From Nonomuraea sediminis (GTDB lineage: Bacteria > Actinomycetota > Actinomycetes > Streptosporangiales > Streptosporangiaceae), in NCBI RefSeq assembly GCF_018531495.1, contig NZ_JAHDTI010000019.1:1-64000 (forward strand): 64,000 bases of DNA, in the 5' to 3' direction. A program made the translations under genes and the position numbers. A model generated the notes under the pieces. The model worked only from the letters and a program-made list of their open reading frames with translations, had not been told where the DNA came from and made no database searches. Below, piece by piece: positions 58,300 through 64,000 of the stretch. The first letter of the stretch is position 1. Every line of letters starts with the position of its first letter.

Positions 58300-58956
58300 G
58301 TGGGCATACGCATTGTCATCGTGGACGACCAGGCCATGGTCAGGGCCGGCCTGCGCATGATCGTGGAGAGCGAGCCCGGCATGGAGGTCGTCGGCGAGGC
58401 CGGCGACGGGCGCGAGGCCATCGCCGTGGCCCGCCGTACCCGGCCGGACATCGTGCTGATGGACATCTCGATGCCGCGCATGGACGGCGTCGCCGCGGCC
58501 AGGGAACTGCTCGACACGCCCCACCCGCCCAAGGTCATCACGCTGACCACCTTCGACACCGACGAGAACCTGTACGCGGCGCTGCGCGCGGGCACCAGCG
58601 GGTTCCTGCTCAAGGTGTCGCCGCCCGAACAGCTCATCGCGGCGATCAAGCTCGTGCACGCCGGTGACGGCCTGCTCGACCCCGCCGTCACCAGCCGCGT
58701 CCTGGCCTCCTTCGCCGCCCGACCCGACCCCACGCCCTCGCCCCGCCTCCAGGAGCTCACGCCCCGCGAGCTGGAGGTCCTGCGCCTGCTGGCCCGCGGC
58801 ATCACCAACGCGGAGATCGCCCGCGAGCTGTACGTCGGGGAGGCCACGGTCAAGACCCACGTGGCCCGTGTCCTCATGAAGCTCTCGTTGCGCGACCGCG
58901 CCCAGGCCGTGGTCTTCGCCTACGAGTCCGGCGTGGTCAGCCCCGGAGCCGCCTGA
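58300..58956 (+). CDS. Orphan LuxR-family (NarL-type) response regulator
   Basis: A 218-residue response regulator. Receiver: Asp9/Asp10, phospho-acceptor Asp55 (LMDISMP), TLTTFDTDENLY and GFLLKVSPPEQL with Lys. LuxR helix-turn-helix: LTPRELEVLRLLARGITNAE and EATVKTHVARVLMKLSLRDR. No histidine kinase is adjacent; the upstream Ser/Thr kinase is 58 bases away and is not a His kinase. The GTG start is six bases after TACCCT (58288-58293), consistent with a leaderless mRNA. Confidence 0.9.
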   Translation: MGIRIVIVDDQAMVRAGLRMIVESEPGMEVVGEAGDGREAIAVARRTRPDIVLMDISMPRMDGVAAARELLDTPHPPKVITLTTFDTDENLYAALRAGTSGFLLKVSPPEQLIAAIKLVHAGDGLLDPAVTSRVLASFAARPDPTPSPRLQELTPRELEVLRLLARGITNAEIARELYVGEATVKTHVARVLMKLSLRDRAQAVVFAYESGVVSPGAA

Positions 58957-59317
58957 CCTGGCTGGCACGCTCCAACCCCCGGCGGCCCGCTCCGCGCCCG
59001 GTACGGGGGGACGGGAGCGGAGCGGGGGTCGCAGGAGGGGGCGGATCCGCCGCTGAGCGGGGGGCGGGGCGGCGGATCCGGTCGCGGCACGGTCGCCCCG
59101 GGCGGCGTGGCACCCCTGGCCGTGCTCGCGACGGTTCGGAATCGGCTTCGCCCGGGGCGACCGCTGGCTGAAAACGTAGGAGAGCACGGGTCAATGCGGG
59201 GTTAGCGCCACGTAACCGAACGCACACGCTGTCTCGCCATCCGGGAGGGTGTGGCGTTGCATGCCGCATGTGTGTGTATATTTTCCGTCAGAAGGTCGTA
59301 AGTACAGGAGATATTTC
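58957..59317. other. Intergenic region with long inverted repeats
   Basis: No gene is apparent. GGCGGATCC occurs twice (around 59040 and 59071), the first within a GGCGGATCCGCC palindrome. A 15-bp perfect inverted repeat is at 59090-59104/59149-59163. A purine-rich AT-containing segment TGTGTATATTTTCC ends the region, with TATATT (59277-59282) as a -10 candidate for the DUF6421 operon. AGGAG (59306-59310) is the ribosome-binding site. Confidence 0.6.
59090..59163. repeat. 15-bp perfect inverted repeat with 44-nt loop
   Basis: CGGTCGCCCCGGGCG (59090-59104) and CGCCCGGGGCGACCG (59149-59163) are perfectly complementary. The strong GC stem with a 44-nt loop lies between the response regulator and the DUF6421 operon. 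It could be a terminator, an RNA structure in the leader, or a protein-binding dyad. Confidence 0.85.
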
Positions 59318-61390
59318 ATGCGGTCTTTCCCCAAGGTGCTGTTCGACGAAGCCCACAGCGAGTCGTGGACGATCCGCCGCGAGGTCGCCGAGTCCATCAA
59401 CCCCGGCCATCCCGACGACAACAGCTACGCGCGCGCCGCCGAGCAACTGCGCCACCTGGGGCATGCCGTGGCGGCCCACACCGAGGGCCCGATCGAGCCG
59501 GGAACGCTCCAGGACCAGGACGTGCTGGTCATCGCGCACCCGTCGGGTGAGCGCTGGGAGCGCACCACCGGCCAGGGCAGCCCGGTCTTCAGCGGGGCCG
59601 AGGTGGACGCGATCGCCGACTACGTCCGCGACGGCGGCGGCCTGGTCGTGCTCGCCGAGGAGGAGCAGGACAAGTACGGCAACAACCTCGCCGACCTGCT
59701 CGCCCGCTTCGGCGTCGGCGTCGAGCACACCACCGTCCGCGACCCCAAGCGCGCGCACAAGGACGTCGCCACCTGGGTGCTCGGCGAGCCCGCCACCCGC
59801 GACGGCATCCTGGCCGGCGTCAAGTCCGCCGCCTTCTACCGCTCCGGCGCGCTCACGCTGCTGCCCGAGCTGTCCGCCAGCGCCACCGTGCTGTTCCGCA
59901 GCTCGCCGACCGCCGCCCCGGCCGCCGCGCCGCTGGCGCTCGCGCTGACGTACGGCCACGGCCGCGTCGTGGTCTTCGCCGACTCCGACCTGTTCGGCGA
60001 CGACTCGATCGAGGACTACGACCACCGGCGGCTGTGGGGCAACCTGGTCACCTGGGTGGCCCGCGTGCCCGCCGACGGTGCGGCCGGCCGTACCGAGTCC
60101 CCGGTGGCGGGGCTGTTCGCCGACCTCAAGGCGAGCGTGGAGGAGCTGCGCCCGCTGCAGGTCAAGGACGGCTCGGTGCCGCAGGACAAGGAGCGCGCCA
60201 AGACCCTCGTCGAGGCCGTCAGCACGAAGATCGGCAAGATCGCGCCGCACTTCCCGCATGACGCCGACTACCTCCAGGCCGTGCGGAACGACCTGGCCAA
60301 GTGGGTCGAGCAGGACCTGGGCGTGCCCGACTTCCTGGACTCGCTGAACCTCTTCCACCCCGACAGCCAGCGCGTCGACGGCCTCGAGCACCTCGTGGTC
60401 TTCCCGATGTACACCCAGAACGGCAACCTCAACCGCAACCTCGAGGCCGTCTGGATCCGCACGATCTGGCCCGACTGGCTGGCCAGGCTCGAGGCCGGCG
60501 GCTACGACAACCCGATGTTCGTGCCCATCGCGTTCGAGGACTTCACCTCCGGCTACGACACCCACTCGGCGGTGCTGTTCCCCGAGACGGTCGCCGTGAG
60601 GCAGGCGCCCGAGCGCTTCACCTGGGGCGGCATCTTCGCCGACCGCGAGGCTGCCCGCTTCCGCCGCGTGTCGAAGGCGGCCACCCAGACGCTCAAGGTC
60701 GACCTGCCGCCGGACGCCGCCCGGCTCCTGGACTCCCAGCAACTGGCCCAGGACACGTTCGTGATGTGGGACCTGATCCACGACCGCACGCACAGCCACG
60801 GCGACCTGCCGTTCGACCCGTTCATGATCAAGCAGCGCATGCCGTACTGGCTGTACTCGCTGGAGGAGCTGCGCTGCGACCTGACCGCGTTCGGCGAGGC
60901 GGTCGAGCTCGAGCGGCAGGGCGTGGCGCACGCCCGCTACGTGCAGCACGCCATCCTGTTCGACCGGCTCTTCCGCTTCCCGATCACCGGTGACCGGGTG
61001 CGCAACTACGACGGGCTGGGCGGGCAGCTGCTGTTCGCCTACCTGCACCGCAACGACATCGTGCGGTGGACCGACAACCGGCTCTCGATCGACTGGGAGC
61101 GGGTGCCCGACGGCGTCGCCGACCTGCGCGGCGAGGTGGAGAAGCTCTACCGCGACAGCATCGACCGCTCCAAGCTGGCCCACTGGCTGGCCGCCCACGA
61201 GCTCGTCAGCGCCTACGTCGAGCCGAACCCGGCCTCGACCTGGGCCAAGGGCATCCAGGCGCTGCCGGAGGAGCAGAAGGCCAAGGTGGACGCGGTGCTG
61301 TCCGATGAGTTCCCCCTGAGCATGTTCTACGAGGCACTGCGCCGTAAGCTGGCCGATGTGGTCGAGTCCACGAAAGGCATCCGCGCATGA
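59318..61390 (+). CDS. DUF6421 family protein
   Basis: A 690-residue protein of a large actinobacterial family with unknown function. Residues about 1-260 look like a DUF4350/glutamine-amidotransferase-like domain: FPKVLFDEAHSESWTIRREV, DNSYARAAEQLRHLGH, DVLVIAHPSGERWE and DYVRDGGGLVVLAEEEQD. The remaining 430 residues are a unique domain with HDRTHSHGDLPFDPFMIKQR, a His-rich motif that could bind metal, and FPMYTQNGNLNRNLEA. AGGAG eight bases before ATG 59318. It overlaps the SDR gene (ATGA). Confidence 0.83.
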   Translation: MRSFPKVLFDEAHSESWTIRREVAESINPGHPDDNSYARAAEQLRHLGHAVAAHTEGPIEPGTLQDQDVLVIAHPSGERWERTTGQGSPVFSGAEVDAIADYVRDGGGLVVLAEEEQDKYGNNLADLLARFGVGVEHTTVRDPKRAHKDVATWVLGEPATRDGILAGVKSAAFYRSGALTLLPELSASATVLFRSSPTAAPAAAPLALALTYGHGRVVVFADSDLFGDDSIEDYDHRRLWGNLVTWVARVPADGAAGRTESPVAGLFADLKASVEELRPLQVKDGSVPQDKERAKTLVEAVSTKIGKIAPHFPHDADYLQAVRNDLAKWVEQDLGVPDFLDSLNLFHPDSQRVDGLEHLVVFPMYTQNGNLNRNLEAVWIRTIWPDWLARLEAGGYDNPMFVPIAFEDFTSGYDTHSAVLFPETVAVRQAPERFTWGGIFADREAARFRRVSKAATQTLKVDLPPDAARLLDSQQLAQDTFVMWDLIHDRTHSHGDLPFDPFMIKQRMPYWLYSLEELRCDLTAFGEAVELERQGVAHARYVQHAILFDRLFRFPITGDRVRNYDGLGGQLLFAYLHRNDIVRWTDNRLSIDWERVPDGVADLRGEVEKLYRDSIDRSKLAHWLAAHELVSAYVEPNPASTWAKGIQALPEEQKAKVDAVLSDEFPLSMFYEALRRKLADVVESTKGIRA

Positions 61391-62016
61391 TCATCCTCAT
61401 CACCGGCTCGGCCGGCCCCACCGGCCAGGCGGTGTCCCAATATTTCGAGAAAAACGGGCATACCGTGATCGGGGTCGACAAGGACGACGTCGACCTTCTC
61501 GACCGCGATGCCGTACAGGCCCTCGCTGACGCGATCGAGCGCGACCACGGCCGCGTCGACGGTGTCGTGCACCTGGTCGGCGGCTGGCGCGGCGGCAAGA
61601 CGTTCGCCGACACCAAGCTGGAGGACTGGGACACGCTGCACGACCTGCTGGTCCGCACGCTCCAGCACGTGTCGCTGGCCTTCGAGCCGCTGCTGCGCAA
61701 GAGCGAGAACGGCCGCTTCGTGATCGTGTCGGCCAAGGCGGCCGAGAAGCCCAGCGCGGGCGGCGCCGCCTACGCCGCGGCCAAGGCGGCCTCCGAGGCG
61801 TGGACGCTGTCGCTGGCCGACGCGCTGAAGGACACCCCCTCGGCGGCGACGATCCTGGTGGTCAAGGCGCTGGTGAACGACGAGATGAGGGCCGCCAGGC
61901 CCGAGGCGAAGTTCGCCGGGTTCACCGACGTCGACGACCTGGCCACGGCCGTCGGCGGGCTCTTCGAGCTGCCCGCCTCCGAGGTCAACGGCGCACGACG
62001 GGACCTGACCGCGTGA
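61387..62016 (+). CDS. SDR-family oxidoreductase of the DUF6421 cassette
   Basis: A 209-residue SDR, shorter than usual (about 250). ILITGSAGPTGQAVSQYF is the cofactor motif, VVHLVGGWRGGKTFADTKLE follows, FVIVSAKAAEKP and AYAAAKAA carry Ser/Tyr/Lys. Substrate unknown. It starts in the DUF6421 stop and its own stop overlaps the aldolase start (GTGA), so the three products are made together. Confidence 0.85.
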   Translation: MIILITGSAGPTGQAVSQYFEKNGHTVIGVDKDDVDLLDRDAVQALADAIERDHGRVDGVVHLVGGWRGGKTFADTKLEDWDTLHDLLVRTLQHVSLAFEPLLRKSENGRFVIVSAKAAEKPSAGGAAYAAAKAASEAWTLSLADALKDTPSAATILVVKALVNDEMRAARPEAKFAGFTDVDDLATAVGGLFELPASEVNGARRDLTA

Positions 62017-63053
62017 GGCACGACCCCGAGCTCAAGGCCTTCGCCAGCGACAACTACGCCGGCGTCCACCCCGAGATCCTGCGGGCCATCGCCGAGGCCA
62101 ACGGCGGCCACCAGATCTCCTACGGCGAGGACGTCTACACCGAGGCGCTCCAGGGGATCTTCCAGGCGCAGTTCGGCGAGCAGGCCGCGGCGTACCCGGT
62201 GTTCAACGGCACCGCCGCCAACGTGGTCTCGCTGCGCTCGATGGCCGCCCCCTGGCAGTCGGTCATCTGCGCCGACACCGCCCACATCCACACCGACGAG
62301 GGCGGCGCCCCCGAGGTCGTGGCCGGGCTCAAGCTGTTCACCGTCCCGACGCCCGACGGCAAGCTCACCCCCGAGCTGATCGACCGGCAGGCGTGGGGCT
62401 TCGGCGACGTGCACCGGTCACAGCCGCGCGTGGTGTCGATCTCCAACAGCACCGAGCTGGGCACCGTCTACACGCCCGCCGAGATCAAGGAGATCGCCGA
62501 CCACGTCCACGGGCTCGGGCTGCTGCTCCACCTCGACGGGTCGCGCCTCACCAACGCCGCCGCGGCGCTCGACGTGCCGCTGCGCGCGCTGACCACCGAC
62601 GCGGGCGTGGACGTGCTGTCCTTCGGCGGCACGAAGATCGGGCTGCTGTACGGCGAGGCCGTGGTGGTGCTCAACCCCGGCGCCGTGTCCGGGATCGACT
62701 ACATCCGCAAGACGTACATGCAGCTGTCGTCCAAGATGCGCTTCGTGTCGGCGCAGTTCGAGGCGCTGCTGTCGGGCGAGCTGTGGCTGCGCAACGCGCG
62801 GCAGGCCAACGCGATGGCCGCCAGGCTGGCCGCGGCCGTGCGCGACCTGCCCGGCGTGGAGGTGCCGCGGCCGGTCGAGGCCAACGCCGTCTTCGCCCGC
62901 CTGCCCAGGGACGTCATCGAGCGCCTGCAGAAGCGCTTCCGCTTCTACCTGTGGAACGAGGCGCTGAACGAGGTGCGCTGGATGTGCTCCTTCGACACCA
63001 CCGAGGCCGACGTCGACGCCTTCGCCGCGGCCCTGGCAGAGGAGCTCGGCTAG
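62013..63053 (+). CDS. Threonine aldolase-like PLP enzyme
   Basis: A 346-residue fold-type I PLP enzyme of the low-specificity L-threonine aldolase family. FASDNYAGVHPEILRAIAEA, YPVFNGTAANVVSLRSMAAP, ICADTAHIHTDEGGAPE, LHLDGSRLTNAAAAL, and SFGGTKIGLL with PLP lysine Lys208. It cleaves or forms beta-hydroxy amino acids. Within the DUF6421-SDR cassette a special substrate is likely (inference). GTG start overlapping the SDR stop. Confidence 0.9.
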   Translation: MRHDPELKAFASDNYAGVHPEILRAIAEANGGHQISYGEDVYTEALQGIFQAQFGEQAAAYPVFNGTAANVVSLRSMAAPWQSVICADTAHIHTDEGGAPEVVAGLKLFTVPTPDGKLTPELIDRQAWGFGDVHRSQPRVVSISNSTELGTVYTPAEIKEIADHVHGLGLLLHLDGSRLTNAAAALDVPLRALTTDAGVDVLSFGGTKIGLLYGEAVVVLNPGAVSGIDYIRKTYMQLSSKMRFVSAQFEALLSGELWLRNARQANAMAARLAAAVRDLPGVEVPRPVEANAVFARLPRDVIERLQKRFRFYLWNEALNEVRWMCSFDTTEADVDAFAAALAEELG

Positions 63054-64000
63054 CGGGTGTCGTGCAGGGCCAGGCGGGCGGCCTGCCAGCCGCCCACGCC
63101 GTGCGCGCCCCCGCCCGGCGGCGTCGCCGAGGAACACAGGTAGACGCCGGGCAGCGGGGTGCGCCACGGCGCCGGTGACCACACCGGGCGCCTGACGAAC
63201 TGGCCCAGGCCGGCCCAGCCACCGCCGATGTCGCCGCCGACCAGGTTCGGGTTGACCGCCTCCAGATCGGCGGTGGTCATCGCGTGCCTGGCCAGGATCC
63301 GGTCGCGGAAGCCGGGGGCGTGCCGCTCGATCTGCGCCTCGACGGCGGCCGTCATGTCCGTCGTCGAGCCGTTCGGCACGTGGCAGTACGCCCACAGCGT
63401 GTGCCCGCCCCTGGTCGGGTCGGCCGCGTACGGCTGGACGAGCAGCACGTACGGCCTGGGCGAGTGGCGGCCCGCGGCCACCTCGGCCTCGCTCAGCGCG
63501 ATCTCCTCCATCGTGCCGCCCAGATGGACCGTTCCCGCGGCCTCGACCGCCGGATCCCGCCACGGCACCGGCCCGTCCAGCGCCCAGTCGAGCTTGAACA
63601 CGCCCGGCCCGTAGCGGTAGCGCTCGAGCGCCCGCCGGTAGCGCGGCGGCAGGTCGGCCATCGACAGCAGCTGCCTGGGCGTCACGTCGAGCACGATCAC
63701 GGGCGCGTCCAGCTCGCTCAGGCTCCTGACCCGGTGGCCTGCCACGGCCACCCCGCCCAGCTCCCTCAGCCTGGCCACCAGCGCGTCGGCCAGCACCTGG
63801 GATCCGCCCCTGACCAGCGGCCAGCCCACCAGGTGCGCGGTGGCCGCGAGCAGCAGGCCGTACCCGGCGGTGATGGGGGAGCGCAGGTCCAGCACCGAGT
63901 GCGCGGCCATCCCTGCCAGCACCGCCCGCCCCTCGACGGTCCTGAACACCCGCCTGCCCACGGTGGTGGCCGGCAGCGCGCCCAGCGCGCCGAACCGCGC
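63050..64000 (-). CDS. FAD-dependent oxidoreductase (phytoene-desaturase-like), C-terminal part
   Basis: Partial gene: the 5' part lies beyond the right edge and the visible 316 codons are the C-terminal two thirds. GGSQVLADALVARLRELGGV, DVTPRQLLSMADLPPRYRRA, GVFKLDWALDGPVPW, HTLWAYCHVPNG, PGVYLCSSATPPGGGAHGV and GGWQAARLALHD are typical of NAD(P)/FAD phytoene-dehydrogenase-like oxidoreductases (CrtI superfamily). The last bases overlap the aldolase stop by four. Substrate unknown. Confidence 0.88.
   Translation of the reverse strand, partial: ARFGALGALPATTVGRRVFRTVEGRAVLAGMAAHSVLDLRSPITAGYGLLLAATAHLVGWPLVRGGSQVLADALVARLRELGGVAVAGHRVRSLSELDAPVIVLDVTPRQLLSMADLPPRYRRALERYRYGPGVFKLDWALDGPVPWRDPAVEAAGTVHLGGTMEEIALSEAEVAAGRHSPRPYVLLVQPYAADPTRGGHTLWAYCHVPNGSTTDMTAAVEAQIERHAPGFRDRILARHAMTTADLEAVNPNLVGGDIGGGWAGLGQFVRRPVWSPAPWRTPLPGVYLCSSATPPGGGAHGVGGWQAARLALHDTR

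Noticed and set aside
59288..61198. 636-codon minus-strand frame opposite DUF6421
   Set aside because: Repetitive Val/Gly/Leu/Ala composition with no domain; the plus strand has a good ribosome-binding site and family match.

Overview
This window is chromosomal DNA from a high-GC actinomycete. Third-codon positions are overwhelmingly G/C, many starts are GTG, and the genes include F420-dependent oxidoreductases, WXG100-like, DUF397 and DUF5753 families, MDMPI-type (mycothiol) domains and DmdR/IdeR-type iron boxes. The style fits Streptosporangiaceae (Nonomuraea-like). That placement is inference; no phylogenetic comparison was run. Both ends are cut: the left edge holds the first 52 codons of rpoB (minus strand, TTG start), and the right edge cuts an FAD-dependent oxidoreductase. 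No rRNA, tRNA, CRISPR array, transposase or integrase was seen. About 68 genes are supported.

Layout, left to right. 1-6.2 kb: rpoB start with candidate promoters, small secreted protein, serine-beta-lactamase-like hydrolase, streptogrisin-type protease, LysR regulator, two coupled small proteins, lone FtsX-like permease. 6.4-11.5 kb: three-gene sugar ABC importer (XylFGH-like), DUF1445 hydro-lyase, WXG100-like pair. 11.5-21.2 kb: UvrA-like ABC protein with divergent TetR and TAGC-N4-GCTA operators, P-loop kinase, an orphan SecY, a two-component pair, a PPOX-type protein, a phosphotriesterase-like protein with an eroded metal site, membrane and secreted proteins, and a GroES-like protein. 21.2-29.5 kb: tandem repeats, an epimerase with a repetitive tail coupled to a spherulin-4-like protein, DUF1349 protein, EEP phosphatase-like protein, an M20 peptidase relic, FAD oxidoreductase, DUF4267 protein, rhodanese/TetR pair. 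29.6-33.5 kb: siderophore ABC importer around two iron boxes. 33.4-40.4 kb: helicase-like protein, XRE/DUF397/HATPase cluster, NIPSNAP-like protein, anti-sigma-like protein with a sigma-region-2-only partner.

40.4-55.2 kb is a catabolic neighbourhood. A PhyH dioxygenase, an intact phosphotriesterase, a cytochrome P450, an SDR and a Gfo/Idh oxidoreductase form one tightly packed operon. Nearby are an LLM F420 oxidoreductase and a hydantoinase/oxoprolinase A-B pair. These units and the NIPSNAP-like gene carry near-identical copies of a TetR-type palindrome (ACCAAGCGCTTG and variants) at their 5' ends, suggesting one undescribed regulon. Embedded in it is a cobalamin-riboswitch-led btuFCD-cbiZ B12 scavenging operon.

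55.2-64 kb: an HtrA-fold protein that appears to have lost its catalytic residues is coupled to a Ser/Thr kinase. An orphan LuxR-type response regulator and a long inverted repeat follow. Then comes a three-gene translationally coupled cassette (DUF6421 protein, SDR, threonine-aldolase-like enzyme), and finally the truncated oxidoreductase. A recurrent theme is a TAnnnT hexamer 6-7 nt before the start codon, the geometry expected of leaderless transcripts.
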